DNA of 47,944 bases from Faecalibacterium sp. UBA1762 (GCA_002314755.1 DCHC01000068.1:1-47944); one strand, 5' to 3'. Positions 26,354-35,062 are shown, numbered from the stretch's first letter. Notes: generated by a model not told the origin, from the sequence alone. A program made the numbers and translations.

Positions 26354-26926
26354 TCATAACAAACCGTAAAAAAGGATACCCAGCCCCGCCGACAGTAGAA
26401 TCAACAGCAAGGTCGCCGGTTTTTTACCCGTTTTCCTTTGCCATATCCGGGCAAATATCAGCAGCACCGCCAGTACAACAAACGCGCGCCAATCCAAAGT
26501 TACCCCGCTTTTCAGGTCAGATAGCCCCAGCAGCGTTCCGTATCCCAGTGTGACCGCCGTCGCCACGATCAACCCGACCACGCAGGGTCGCACACCGGAA
26601 AGAAACGCCTGCACGGCAGAAAGCTTTAACAGGTTATGCATCACAACCGCAACCGCGAGAATAATCAGGAATGCCGGTAAAACCACCCCGGTAGTTGCAG
26701 CCACAGCGCCCCAAAAGCCGCCCTGCGTCCGGCCGATAAAGGTCGCCATGTTGATGGCAATCGGTCCGGGGGTGGATTCTGCCACTGCGATCAGGTTGAC
26801 AAAAGCATCCTGGGTCAGCCAGCCGTGGGAGAGCACCGTTTCCCTTACCAGCGAGATCATACCGTAGCCGCCGCCAAAGGAAACCAGCCCGATGTAGAAA
26901 AAATTGAAAAAAAGCTGTCCGGTCAT
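26354..26926 (-). CDS. Chromate transporter family protein, half-size (second of pair)
   Basis: 190 residues, one CHR domain with about six membrane helices. It opens with FFNFFYIGLVSFGGGYGMISLV, containing the family's SFGGG motif, followed by LIAVAESTPGPIAINMATFIG, the ESxPGP motif. Short CHR proteins work as pairs in many Firmicutes, where the two halves face opposite ways in the membrane. Their real substrate in anaerobes is unclear; chromate export is shown for long members. The start is ATG at 26926 behind AAAGGAGGG, overlapping the TGA of the first half by ATGA, so the two are translationally coupled. Confidence 0.9.
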   Translation of the reverse strand: MTGQLFFNFFYIGLVSFGGGYGMISLVRETVLSHGWLTQDAFVNLIAVAESTPGPIAINMATFIGRTQGGFWGAVAATTGVVLPAFLIILAVAVVMHNLLKLSAVQAFLSGVRPCVVGLIVATAVTLGYGTLLGLSDLKSGVTLDWRAFVVLAVLLIFARIWQRKTGKKPATLLLILLSAGLGILFYGLL

Positions 26927-27504
26927 CGGTGCTTTCCCTCCTTTTTATCCCTGAGCCGGGCAATGCCCCAGGCGGCAAGTCCCGCCGTTCCACACATCAG
27001 GATACAAAGGATACTGGTAAGCTTTACCGCTAACAGACTGCAGAGTATCATTGCTGTCATAACCGAGAAAAAAATCACTTTATTCCAGACTGTTTTTTCC
27101 ATTTTTTGGGCCATCCGTAAACCTGCAGAAAAAATAAGATACGGGACACACACCCGAATGCCCGCAAAAGCGTACTGTACCGGTTTCAAGGCCAAAAACG
27201 CGTCAAAATACAGCGAGATGATAAAGATGATGATAAACGCCGGCAGCACCACACCGACAGTGGCGATTGCCGAACCGGCTATCCCTGCCAGCCGGTACCC
27301 GATATAGGTTGCCGCGTTCACCGCAACAGGCCCCGGACTGGATTCCGCTATGGCAACCATGTCCAGATATTCCTCCTGGGTCAGCAAGTGCTTCTTTTCC
27401 ACAAATTCATTTTCCATAAGAGCGATCATCACGTAGCCGCCGCCAAAGGTAATTGCTCCCAACTTTAAAAAGCTCAGAAAAAGCTTTCCAATCTTTTTGC
27501 TCAA
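26923..27504 (-). CDS. Chromate transporter family protein, half-size (first of pair)
   Basis: 193 residues, a second CHR domain with LFLSFLKLGAITFGGGYVMIAL near residue 8 and MVAIAESSPGPVAVNAATYIGYRLAG near 46-71. It is the partner of the next gene and only moderately similar to it, as usual for these pairs. The start is TTG at 27504 with AGGAGA about nine bases upstream. A terminator for the preceding AraC-type gene lies in the gap, so the pair probably has its own promoter, which I could not pick out with confidence. Confidence 0.9.
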   Translation of the reverse strand: MSKKIGKLFLSFLKLGAITFGGGYVMIALMENEFVEKKHLLTQEEYLDMVAIAESSPGPVAVNAATYIGYRLAGIAGSAIATVGVVLPAFIIIFIISLYFDAFLALKPVQYAFAGIRVCVPYLIFSAGLRMAQKMEKTVWNKVIFFSVMTAMILCSLLAVKLTSILCILMCGTAGLAAWGIARLRDKKEGKHR

Positions 27505-27520
27505 TATCGTTTTCTCCTAA

Positions 27521-27558
27521 TCAAAAACCGTGCCCGCTTAACGACGGTAAAGCACGGT
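27521..27558 (-). terminator. Terminator after the PocR-AraC regulator gene
   Basis: On the minus strand ACCGTGC (27552-27558) and GCACGGT (27527-27533) form a seven-base stem around an 18-base loop, followed by TTTTTG. It touches the stop codon of the regulator gene. Confidence 0.7.
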
Positions 27559-28424
27559 CATTTCTTTTTAGATATTTTCCCTGTGGTTTTTAACTTACGG
27601 TATTCGGAGGGGGAAAGCCCCGTCTCCCGCTTGAAGAATCTGCAAAAATTGCAATAGGATCCGAAACCGACCTCTTCGCCCACCTCTATAATGGATTTCT
27701 CACTCTTTTTCAGCAGCTCCTGCGCCGCTTCCACCCGCCGCTGCAGCAGGTATTCGTTTACGGTACAGTGGTATCTCTCCCGAAACTCTCTGTACAGCGT
27801 ATTTTTAGAGGTGTGGAACTGATAACACAGCTCGTCTATCAGTGGCTGCTCCGTCATATGCTCTGCCAAATAGTTACCCACTGCCGTTGCCAGCTCTTCC
27901 TTATCTGGGGCTATCATCTTCTCGGTCAGAATATAGGCAGCCACCATTACGCCCAAAGAAATCACACTGTCAAACACCCTGTCCTCAATGACCGGCAGCT
28001 GATTCCATACATTAGCCAACTGCGCATAGTATGGGGCATCCGACGGAATGACAAACCGGCTGGATTGCCGCCTTACCTGTCCAAAGATCACATACCCCAC
28101 TGTCAGACCGTTGTAAATGATGGGAACCGCTGCATCGGTCAGCCCTGCATGGCAAACCTGCCGCTGCCCCCGGCCGTTTTTTTGACAACGCTCAAACAGC
28201 ATCCGGTCGCAGCGGTCGCATGCCTCTTTTCCCTCCGGCGTTTCCTGAATGATGCGGCAGAAAGGGTTTGCGCGCTGCGGGTCCGCAATACAGGTGTGGT
28301 CTCCGTCAAACACCGCAATATTGATTCCGGTAATATTCCAAAAATCCTCCAGGGCCTGTATCAGCTTATCGCTTTCATAGCTCCATTCCACGCTTTTCAC
28401 CCCCCAGCCGATTATCCTGCTCAA
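27558..28424 (-). CDS. PocR-domain AraC-family transcriptional regulator
   Basis: 288 residues. The N-terminal PocR-type sensory domain (about residues 20-160) has CRIIQETPEGKEACDRCD, QVCHAGLTDAAVPI and VGYVIFGQVR, with the cysteine set typical of this ligand-binding fold. An AraC-type DNA-binding domain of two helix-turn-helix units ends the protein: EYLLQRRVEAAQELLKKSEK, then EVGFGSYCNFCRFFKRETGLSPSEYR. PocR regulators often respond to small diols or sugars. The frame is open from TTG 28424, which overlaps the stop of the HAD gene. GTG 28391 behind GGGGGG is an equally good start. The target genes are unknown. The neighbours are a HAD phosphatase upstream and the chromate-transporter pair downstream. 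Confidence 0.88.
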   Translation of the reverse strand: MSRIIGWGVKSVEWSYESDKLIQALEDFWNITGINIAVFDGDHTCIADPQRANPFCRIIQETPEGKEACDRCDRMLFERCQKNGRGQRQVCHAGLTDAAVPIIYNGLTVGYVIFGQVRRQSSRFVIPSDAPYYAQLANVWNQLPVIEDRVFDSVISLGVMVAAYILTEKMIAPDKEELATAVGNYLAEHMTEQPLIDELCYQFHTSKNTLYREFRERYHCTVNEYLLQRRVEAAQELLKKSEKSIIEVGEEVGFGSYCNFCRFFKRETGLSPSEYRKLKTTGKISKKK

Positions 28425-29263
28425 CCCGGCTTTTTCTGTGTCAGCTTTTCCACTACCTGGGCAACGCCATCCTCATCATTGGTGGCTGTGATATATTTTG
28501 CCAGCGCCTTGATCTCCGGCACCGCGTTCCCCATGGCAACGGGAAAACCCACCGCCTGCAGCATAGGACGGTCGTTCAGCTGATCGCCGCATGCCATCAT
28601 CTGGACAGGGGCGACCCCCAATATGCGCCCTAACCGATGCAGCATACCGCCTTTTCCCACGCCTAAGGTGTTTACCTCTAAATTGAGCGCCGAAGCACTG
28701 GTCAGTAAAATATCCCCCCGGGCAGAAAGCCAATCCCGCAAGGCAAGACGCAAAGCCGGATCCCGGAACATCAGGTTTAATTTTACCACCTGATGAGGGT
28801 TTTCCTGCACCCATTGTATCAGATGCTCTGTCGGAGTCCGCTCCAGAAAAGCAAAATCTCTATGCTTGACAAGCTCCTTCATCCGGGCGATTGTCGCCGG
28901 CTCAGAAATTGCCTTTTCGCCGGTATAGCATTCACCCATAGCGCCTGTGGCATAGCAGTATTTCAGAATCTGCTGCACGGCATTTGCAGGTAAGGGACAG
29001 ATATCCAGCAAACGGCGATCTGTCAGGTCGTACACTGCACCGCCGCCACTGGTGACCACATATCTTACACCCTGCAGCTGCAAAACCTCCTGAGGAATAC
29101 TGTTCAGTGCCCTTCCGGAGCAGGGCACCACATAGATCCCCGCTTGGGCAGCCGCTGCCAATGCGCGGCGGTTGCGGTCAGAAATATGCTTTTTACTGTC
29201 CAGCAGGGTGCCGTCCAGATCCAGTGCGATCAGCCGGATATCCGGTTGTATATCATTGACCAC
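28421..29263 (-). CDS. Cof-type HAD hydrolase
   Basis: 280 residues. Motif I is LIALDLDGTLLDSKKH near residues 11-26, with nucleophile and acid aspartates in DLDGT. Motif II is PCSGR near 53-57, the motif III lysine lies in the LGVGKGGML region near 206-214, and motif IV is MACGDQLNDRPML near 228-240. Cof-type members dephosphorylate sugar phosphates, pyridoxal phosphate or FMN precursors in the cytoplasm with magnesium. The start is GTG at 29263, only 3 bases after the cysS stop, with no strong ribosome site of its own. Translation is probably coupled to cysS. Confidence 0.9.
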   Translation of the reverse strand: MVNDIQPDIRLIALDLDGTLLDSKKHISDRNRRALAAAAQAGIYVVPCSGRALNSIPQEVLQLQGVRYVVTSGGGAVYDLTDRRLLDICPLPANAVQQILKYCYATGAMGECYTGEKAISEPATIARMKELVKHRDFAFLERTPTEHLIQWVQENPHQVVKLNLMFRDPALRLALRDWLSARGDILLTSASALNLEVNTLGVGKGGMLHRLGRILGVAPVQMMACGDQLNDRPMLQAVGFPVAMGNAVPEIKALAKYITATNDEDGVAQVVEKLTQKKPG

Positions 29264-29266
29264 CGC

Positions 29267-30724
29267 TTATACCCGCTTCCATTTTGCGCCGCCGGCAATA
29301 TCCGTTACCTCTATGCCCTGCGCTTTCAATTCATCTCGGATGCGATCTGCCCGGGCAAAATCCTTTGCCTTTTTCGCGTCAGCACGGTCGCGGATCATCT
29401 GCTCCACGGCTGCATCCTGCTCACCGTTTTCGCTGATTACCTGGAACCCCGTCGCAGGGGCGGCGGCGGCACGGGCAAGCTCTTCTCTCTTTTTGTCGGC
29501 TGCGGCAATGATACCAACACCCAACACACTGTCAAACTCCGCAATGACAGCCAGCTTGGTCGCCGCATTTGTTTGGGTTTTCAGCACATCATACAACACA
29601 GTAATGCCCAAAGAGGTGTTCAGGTCATTGTCCAGTGCGGCGCGAAACTTGTTCCGCAGGGTCTCTGCGGCCGCCTCGTCCACTGTCTCCCCTTCTGCCG
29701 TATTCAGCGCCGCAATTTTTGCGATCAGCTTGCCATAAGCCACAGTGGCATTATCCAGGTTTTCCCAGCTAAAAACCAGCGCCTTGCGATAGTGTGACTG
29801 CAGACAGAAGAAACGGTAGACCAGCGGATCATAGCCCTTTTCCTCCAACAGGCTGACCGTCAAGAACTCGCCCTTGGACTTGCTCATTTTGCCGGTGGCG
29901 GTATTTAAGTGGGCAACATGGCACCAATGAGTACACCACTCATGCCCCAGATAGCTTTCGGACTGGGCAATTTCGTTGGTGTGATGAGGGAACGCATTGT
30001 CCACACCACCGCAGTGCAGATCCAGATACTCACCGTTATACTTCATGGAAATACCGGAGCATTCAATATGCCAGCCGGGATAGCCCACACCCCAGGGAGA
30101 CTCCCATTTCAGGGCCTGGTCCTCAAATTTGGACTTGGTAAACCACAGCACAAAATCGTTTTTATTGCGCTTGTTGGTATCCTCTTCCACGCCCTCGCGC
30201 ACACCAACAGCCAAATCTTCCTCATTGTGGTCGTTAAAGATATAGTAACGGTTCAGCTTGGAAGTATCAAAATACACATTCCCCCCCGCGATATAGGCAT
30301 ACTCCTTTTCCAGCAGGGTGGACACGATCTGAATGTAGTTGTCGATCAGACCGGTGGCAGGCTGTACCACATCCGGCCGTTTGATATTCAGCTTTTTGCA
30401 ATCCGCAAAAAAGGCGTCTGTGTAGTACTGGGCAATCTCCATCACCGTCTTATGCTCCCGACGGGCGCCCTTCAGCATCTTATCCTCACCCTCATCCGCA
30501 TCACTGGTCAGGTGACCGACATCCGTGATGTTCATCACGCGGTTAACATCGTATCCAGCGTACCGCAAATACTTTTCCAGCACATCCTCCATGATGTAGG
30601 AGCGCAGATTGCCGATATGCGCAAAATGATAGACTGTAGGACCGCAGGTATACATTTCCACATGTCCCGGGGTATGAGTTTTCAGTTCTTCTTTTTTGTG
30701 GGTCGCTGAATTGTACAGATACAT
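29267..30724 (-). CDS. cysS: Cysteine--tRNA ligase
   Basis: About 485 residues. CGPTVYHFAHIGNLRSYI near residues 25-42 holds the first zinc cysteine and the HIGN form of the class I HIGH motif. WHIECSGIS and DNAFPHHTNEIAQ supply the other zinc ligands. KMSKSKGEFLT is the KMSKS loop. A C-terminal anticodon-binding region ends GAKWKRV. The enzyme charges tRNA-Cys. ATG 30724 with GAGAGG eight bases upstream is the start. The longer open frame to 30817 runs through the T-box terminator and is not coding. Expression is controlled by the T-box leader upstream. The HAD and AraC-type genes follow without a clear gap. Confidence 0.95.
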   Translation of the reverse strand: MYLYNSATHKKEELKTHTPGHVEMYTCGPTVYHFAHIGNLRSYIMEDVLEKYLRYAGYDVNRVMNITDVGHLTSDADEGEDKMLKGARREHKTVMEIAQYYTDAFFADCKKLNIKRPDVVQPATGLIDNYIQIVSTLLEKEYAYIAGGNVYFDTSKLNRYYIFNDHNEEDLAVGVREGVEEDTNKRNKNDFVLWFTKSKFEDQALKWESPWGVGYPGWHIECSGISMKYNGEYLDLHCGGVDNAFPHHTNEIAQSESYLGHEWCTHWCHVAHLNTATGKMSKSKGEFLTVSLLEEKGYDPLVYRFFCLQSHYRKALVFSWENLDNATVAYGKLIAKIAALNTAEGETVDEAAAETLRNKFRAALDNDLNTSLGITVLYDVLKTQTNAATKLAVIAEFDSVLGVGIIAAADKKREELARAAAAPATGFQVISENGEQDAAVEQMIRDRADAKKAKDFARADRIRDELKAQGIEVTDIAGGAKWKRV

Positions 30725-30744
30725 CGTCTGTCCCTCTCTTTCTG

Positions 30745-30970
30745 TCGGAACCGTAAGCAAAAACCTCCCCCGCCCCAAACGGGCAGGAGAGGCGAAAAAT
30801 CTTATTCGCGGTTCCACTCTCTTTTATCACTCAAAAAAACTGCGCTCACGGACGCACTTTCCGCACTGTTTGCGGTTGATACCGCACTGCAGGGGCATTT
30901 TCAGCCTATGATGTCCCCTCTCTGAGCAAAAACAGCACATACTTTTTCCGTTCATCACGCTATTGAATTA
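30745..30970 (-). promoter_or_regulatory. T-box leader of cysS
   Basis: On the minus strand the transcript begins with a stem I region containing AGAGAGGGG and several TGC (Cys) triplets in AGTGCGG contexts that can serve as specifier. It has the T-box core GAGTGGAACCGCGAATAAG (near 30803-30821), and then the terminator: CCTCTCCTGCCC pairs with GGGGCGGGGGAGG before TTTTT (near 30760-30792). Uncharged tRNA-Cys would stabilise the antiterminator. The class is established. The specifier assignment rests on context. Confidence 0.9.
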
Positions 30971-30977
30971 TGCATTC

Positions 30978-31006
30978 ATAATAGCAGTATCCCTGCAAAT
31001 TGTCAA
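30978..31006 (-). promoter_or_regulatory. Promoter of the cysS T-box transcript
   Basis: On the minus strand TTGACA (31001-31006) and TATTAT (30978-30983) are 17 bases apart. The start would be near 30970, which matches the 5' edge of the T-box leader. Confidence 0.85.
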
Positions 31007-31049
31007 GGGGGCTAAAAATGCCAGAAATCGCAAAATTGAAAAAGAATCC

Positions 31050-31078
31050 TTGACAGATTGGCCATTTCATGTTATACA
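31050..31078 (+). promoter_or_regulatory. Promoter of the sugar-acid-type catabolic operon
   Basis: TTGACA (31050-31055) and TATACA (31073-31078) are 17 bases apart. It is divergent from the cysS promoter with 43 bases between the -35 boxes. The predicted leader runs about 180 bases to the first gene. Confidence 0.8.
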
Positions 31079-31189
31079 TTTATTGAACAAAAAAATAAGA
31101 TTCTTTGTATCGACCAGACAGTAATTCCGGAATAGGGGCTGCTCGATGCTTCGTTTTTTGCGAAATGGTTGTACAAAGGAAAAATCAAG

Positions 31190-31250
31190 TTCAAAACAAG
31201 CCATTGGTGATCGCAAAAACAAAAACCGATGACTTGTTTTTTGTTTTGAA
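31190..31250 (+). promoter_or_regulatory. Long imperfect hairpin in the operon leader, possible attenuator
   Basis: TTCAAAACAA (31190-31199) pairs perfectly with TTGTTTTGAA (31241-31250). Inside it GTGATCG and CGATGAC pair at six of seven positions around an adenine-rich loop, and the inner stem is followed by TTGTTTTTTG. The inner stem with its T-run resembles an intrinsic terminator about 30 bases before the first start codon. No ligand class is recognised. Confidence 0.45.
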
Positions 31251-31265
31251 GATAATGGAAAAGGA

Positions 31266-31961
31266 ATGATCGGAGCTATGAAAGAGATGGAAGAACTGGT
31301 TCGGGCACTTGAGGTAAACAAGGCAGTTTATGACGCCGTTCGCAGTTATCTGAAGCCCGGTGTAAGTGAACAGGATATCTACGGGCTGACCAAGGCAACC
31401 GTGGATAAAATGCTGCCGGATGTTTCACATGAGTTTATCGGCGATTTTGTCGGCGGCGCACGCTGCGGCTTGATTGGCGGCGACCCCACCGACTACACGC
31501 TGCGCCCCGGCGACGGGTTTATACTGGATTTATCCGTCCGCTGCGGAAACACCTGGAGCGACACCTGCCGTACCTTTTTCCTCGGCAAACCTTCGAATGA
31601 AATCAAAAAGGCGTACGACGCTGTTTTGAAGCTGCAGTCTTTTGGTGCTGCGCTGGTAAAGCCGGGTATCTGCACCGAAAAGGTCAAGCTTGACTCGGAC
31701 AGGCTGCTGAAGGAGATGGGCTACGGCGGCATGATGCCCCACCACATGGGACACATGATCGGCTCGGAGCCCTATCTGAAGCCTGCGTTTGATTTGGGTG
31801 ATAAAGGTACGGTTTCCGCAGGTGTATTCTTTACCTTAGAGCCCGGTTTGTACGTAGAGAATGCATGGGGCCTCAGGGTGGAAAACGATTATGTATTACA
31901 GCCGGATGGGGCAAAGCTTCTGTTTGACTATCCCACAGATTTAGACTATTTCATAATATAA
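31266..31961 (+). CDS. M24-family metallopeptidase-like protein (single pita-bread domain)
   Basis: 231 residues, only the catalytic pita-bread fold, without the N-terminal creatinase domain of prolidases. Metal-site blocks are present: FILDLSVRCGNTWSDTCRTF (two Asp), HHMGHMIG (His), FTLEPGLYV (Glu) and LRVENDYV (Glu). The family includes methionine aminopeptidase, prolidase, creatinase and ectoine-ring hydrolases, so the reaction may be cleavage of a C-N bond in a small molecule instead of a peptide. It is the first gene of the catabolic operon, 10 bases before the aldolase. Start candidates are ATG 31266 and ATG 31278. The ribosome site AAGGA is 0 or 12 bases away, so the second is likely. 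Confidence 0.85.
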   Translation: MIGAMKEMEELVRALEVNKAVYDAVRSYLKPGVSEQDIYGLTKATVDKMLPDVSHEFIGDFVGGARCGLIGGDPTDYTLRPGDGFILDLSVRCGNTWSDTCRTFFLGKPSNEIKKAYDAVLKLQSFGAALVKPGICTEKVKLDSDRLLKEMGYGGMMPHHMGHMIGSEPYLKPAFDLGDKGTVSAGVFFTLEPGLYVENAWGLRVENDYVLQPDGAKLLFDYPTDLDYFII

Positions 31962-31971
31962 GGAGCAGGCT

Positions 31972-32787
31972 ATGATATCTTCAGACACCAAAAATTCTTT
32001 TAAAGAAAAAATACTTGCCGGGCAAAAGCCGATCGGGACATTTTGTGAGTTGATGAGCGAAAATGTTGTGGAAGCGCTTGGCAATGCCGGGCTGGACTAT
32101 ATCATCATTGACAACGAGCATTCCCCCATTGAGGCGGAGACAACCCTGACAATGGTGCGTGCCGCAGAGCACGGCGGCATTACCCCCCTTGCCCGAGTCA
32201 GAGAAATCTCCCGTCCCGCCGTCTTAAAGCTGCTTGATGTGGGCGTACAGGGGTTGATCGTACCGAATGTGAAAACAGTAAAGGATGTTAAGCAGCTTGT
32301 CTCCTGGTCTAAATACGCCCCCATCGGAAACCGGGGCTTTTCCGGCAGCAGGAAAGACGGTTGGGGTTTTACGCTGGGTATGGATGTACCGGATACCATG
32401 GCCTATTTCAACGAGCGGGTCCTTCTTATTCCCCAGTGCGAAACTGCGGAGGCGCTGGAATCTATTGAGGATATTGTCGCGGTTAAGGGCGTGGACGGCA
32501 TTTTTGTAGGCCCCTATGATCTGACCATCGCCATGGGGATCCCCGGTAATTTCGAGCATCCCGACTTTATCGCCGCCTTAAGCCGCATTGTCGCAGCCTG
32601 CCGAAAAGAGGAAAAGTTTGCCATGATTTTTACCGGAAACCGTTCGGCAGCGGTGGAGTATTTCAAAAAAGGCTTTGATTCGGTCGCCTACTCTATGGAC
32701 GCAGCATTCCTTGTCAACGGGTGCCGCAATGAAATAGGTTCCATTCGAGATATGATACTGCCTATGCTATGGAACAGCATTTTATAA
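31972..32787 (+). CDS. HpcH/HpaI-type class II aldolase
   Basis: 271 residues. The metal-dependent pyruvate-aldolase family motifs are clear: YIIIDNEHSPIEAE near 38-51 (catalytic His after the acidic pair), PLARVREISRPAV near 68 (substrate Arg), LIPQCETAEALESIEDI near 144 (metal Glu) and GIFVGPYDLTIAMGIPG near 170 (metal Asp). These enzymes split 2-keto-3-deoxy sugar acids to pyruvate and an aldehyde, as in the RhmA, GarL and YfaU subgroups. Exact chain length is not predictable. The start is ATG behind AAGGAGCAGGCT. It is cotranscribed with the dehydrogenase and the dehydratase that would make its substrate. Confidence 0.9.
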   Translation: MISSDTKNSFKEKILAGQKPIGTFCELMSENVVEALGNAGLDYIIIDNEHSPIEAETTLTMVRAAEHGGITPLARVREISRPAVLKLLDVGVQGLIVPNVKTVKDVKQLVSWSKYAPIGNRGFSGSRKDGWGFTLGMDVPDTMAYFNERVLLIPQCETAEALESIEDIVAVKGVDGIFVGPYDLTIAMGIPGNFEHPDFIAALSRIVAACRKEEKFAMIFTGNRSAAVEYFKKGFDSVAYSMDAAFLVNGCRNEIGSIRDMILPMLWNSIL

Positions 32788-32850
32788 TAAATGTCGCGGT
32801 GAACTCTGCACCGTTCGGAATAAGCATAAAAACAAGGAGGGTCCACAGTT

Positions 32851-33876
32851 ATGAGAGCGATTGTTTGGGACAGTAACGGTCATATTCGATTGGATGAAAA
32901 TCATCCGTATCCCGTCTGTAAGGACGATTGGGTGGTCATTAAGGTGGTCAGCGCCGGTGTCTGCGCAACCGATCTTGCGATTATCGACGGCGAATTCGGA
33001 GCTCCGCCGATGATTCCCGGTCATGAGATTGCCGGTGTGATAGATAAGGTCGGCTCCCGGGTCGTCTCTGTCAAACCCGGAGACCGTGTAGTGGTCGAAA
33101 CGGCGGTATCCTGCGGACACTGCCGGGAATGTGAAAGCGGTAACAAGCATCTGTGCCGTGACAGCGGAGAGATCGGTTTCCCCCCGTATGACGGCGGATA
33201 TGCCGAATATGTGGCCGTGCCGGAAAACTGTGTCCGGTTTATCCCGGATAATGTGAGCTTTGATGAAGCCGGCATTATCGAAGCTGCCCTGTGCCCGTTT
33301 GGGCTGATTTACCGCTACGGCATGAAACCGGGCACAACGGTCCTGATTCAGGGAAACGGCGTTGCCGGTCTTTCCTTTATGCAGACTGTAAAATGCTTTT
33401 CCGCCTCAAAAATAATCATGTCAGTACGACGTGAAAGCGCTGTGGAAATGGCAAAGCATTTTGGCGCTGATGTGGTTGTCAATACCAAGACCGAGGATCT
33501 GCAGCAACGGGTCATGGAAGAAACCAACGGTTTGGGCGTGGATTTGTCCATTGACACCACGGGTAATGCCGCTTCGATTGAAAAAGCGGTCAAGCTTGCC
33601 CGTTCCGGCGGAAGAGTCATTCTTTACGGTATTCCGGGCGAAACCAGTGAGATGCCTGCGTTCCCTGTGCGTGAGATCATTCTGCGGCAGTTGACCGTGT
33701 GCGGCGGCAATAACAATCAGCTGGCATGGGAGCCGCTGCTTTCTCTGGTGTCCACCGGTCAGTTTAATCTCCGCGATATGGTCAGCCGCGTATTCCCGCT
33801 GGAAGAGGCCGAAGCTGCTCTACAGACAGTAAAAAACAAGCCGGACGGTTTTATCAAGGCCGTTCTGCATATGTGA
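32851..33876 (+). CDS. Zinc-dependent medium-chain alcohol/polyol dehydrogenase
   Basis: 341 residues. The catalytic-zinc region is SAGVCATDLAI near 31-41 and MIPGHEIAGVIDKVG near 51-65. The structural zinc site is CGHCRECESGNKHLC near 90-104. The NAD(P) fold starts at VLIQGNGVAGLSF near 165. It belongs to the sorbitol/threonine/galactitol-phosphate dehydrogenase group. In this operon it probably oxidises a sugar, a polyol or a hydroxyl of the substrate ahead of dehydration. The start is ATG at 32851 behind AAGGAGGGTCCACAGTT. The 63-base gap before it is the largest among the first four genes of the operon. Confidence 0.9.
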   Translation: MRAIVWDSNGHIRLDENHPYPVCKDDWVVIKVVSAGVCATDLAIIDGEFGAPPMIPGHEIAGVIDKVGSRVVSVKPGDRVVVETAVSCGHCRECESGNKHLCRDSGEIGFPPYDGGYAEYVAVPENCVRFIPDNVSFDEAGIIEAALCPFGLIYRYGMKPGTTVLIQGNGVAGLSFMQTVKCFSASKIIMSVRRESAVEMAKHFGADVVVNTKTEDLQQRVMEETNGLGVDLSIDTTGNAASIEKAVKLARSGGRVILYGIPGETSEMPAFPVREIILRQLTVCGGNNNQLAWEPLLSLVSTGQFNLRDMVSRVFPLEEAEAALQTVKNKPDGFIKAVLHM

Positions 33877-33897
33877 CAGTAAAAGGAGAACAACTCA

Positions 33898-35040
33898 ATG
33901 AAAATTACCAAAGTCGAAGCCATTCCCGTAAGACAAAAAGGCGAGGTCAAGGAGATCAACGACAGCGCTCAGGACGGCATTATCATCAGAATTTCCACCG
34001 ATGAAGGTATTACCGGATATGGTGAAGTGGATTCTGCGCCGTGGGTCATCCGCGAGATCATTAACTCCCCTATTTCTCACAGAACCTGCCAAGGCCTTGC
34101 TAATGTTGTTGTCGGCAGAGATCCGTTCGACTACAAAAAAATCTGGGACGATATGTTCCTGCACTGCAACTTCTACGGAAATCACGGTGCAGCCATCCAG
34201 GCCATGAGCGGTATTGATATCGCTATCTGGGATATCCTCGGCAAAGCCCTGAACAAGCCTATCTGGCAGCTTTTGGGCGGAAAATATCGGGATCAGGTTC
34301 GTTGCTACGCCAGCGTTCTGATGCCCTATACCCCGGAGGAAGCAGCCGAAGAGGCCATCAAGTGGAAAGAAAAAGGCTATACTGCCATTAAAATGGGCTG
34401 GGGTGGCTTTGAGCAGAACATGGCTACCGAGATCAAACTGGTGGAAGCCTCCAGAAAAGCAGTGGGTAACGACATCGATATGATCTACGATATCGGCTAC
34501 ATTCCCTCTGCCGATGTGACCATTGACGCACCCAGCCGTATCCAACTGGTCAAGGCATTGGAGCCATATCATCCCTTTGCCATTGAAGAAGCCCTTTGGC
34601 CCACCGATTACGAGGGCTATAAGCGTTTGGTCGAAAGTACCAATACTCGAATCGTCTGCGGTGAAAATGAGACCACCCGCTATGGCTTTAAACAGCTGAT
34701 CGATTACTGCAAGATTGCCTTCGTGCAGCCGGATATCACCCGTTGCGGCGGCGTAACCGAGGCAAGCCGAATTGCCTCTTACGCAGAGATCAACTCTACC
34801 AATGTGGTACCCCACTGCTGGAGCAGCGGTATCGTGGAAGCCGCGTCCCTGCAGATCATCGCCTCTATCCCCAATGCCGAGCTGCTGGAGTACTGCGAGC
34901 AGGATACGCCTATCCGGCATGATCTGGTTCCGGATGACATTCCCTGTGTCAACGGCTACGCGCAGATCCCCACAAAACCCGGTCTTGGCATTGAGGTGGA
35001 TGATAAGGCAATTGAATTCTACCGCTGCGATAAATATTGA
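33898..35040 (+). CDS. Enolase-superfamily protein (mandelate racemase/muconate lactonizing type), probable sugar-acid dehydratase
   Basis: 380 residues. The N-terminal capping domain (KITKVEAIPVR, GIIIRISTDEGITGYGEVDS) is followed by the barrel. Metal ligands appear in order: MIYDIGY (Asp), FAIEEALWP (Glu) and VCGENETTRYGF (Glu). A general base lies in AIKMGWGG (K-x-G form) and the histidine in VVPHCWSSGIVEAASL. This histidine version is typical of the mandelate-racemase subgroup, which holds gluconate, rhamnonate, fuconate and galactarate dehydratases. It would make a 2-keto-3-deoxy acid for the neighbouring aldolase. The start is ATG behind AAAAGGAGAACAACTCA. Substrate is unassigned. Confidence 0.9.
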   Translation: MKITKVEAIPVRQKGEVKEINDSAQDGIIIRISTDEGITGYGEVDSAPWVIREIINSPISHRTCQGLANVVVGRDPFDYKKIWDDMFLHCNFYGNHGAAIQAMSGIDIAIWDILGKALNKPIWQLLGGKYRDQVRCYASVLMPYTPEEAAEEAIKWKEKGYTAIKMGWGGFEQNMATEIKLVEASRKAVGNDIDMIYDIGYIPSADVTIDAPSRIQLVKALEPYHPFAIEEALWPTDYEGYKRLVESTNTRIVCGENETTRYGFKQLIDYCKIAFVQPDITRCGGVTEASRIASYAEINSTNVVPHCWSSGIVEAASLQIIASIPNAELLEYCEQDTPIRHDLVPDDIPCVNGYAQIPTKPGLGIEVDDKAIEFYRCDKY

Positions 35041-35062
35041 TTCATAACTTTTGGAGGACAAA

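Noticed and set aside
30725..30817. N-terminal extension of cysS from an upstream start
   Set aside because: The extra 31 codons lie over the T-box terminator stem. ATG 30724 has the right ribosome site and gives the normal cysteinyl-tRNA synthetase start.
31067..31321. 84-codon minus-strand open frame between cysS and the catabolic operon
   Set aside because: It lies over the operon promoter, leader and first codons of the M24 gene, and has no ribosome site or motif.
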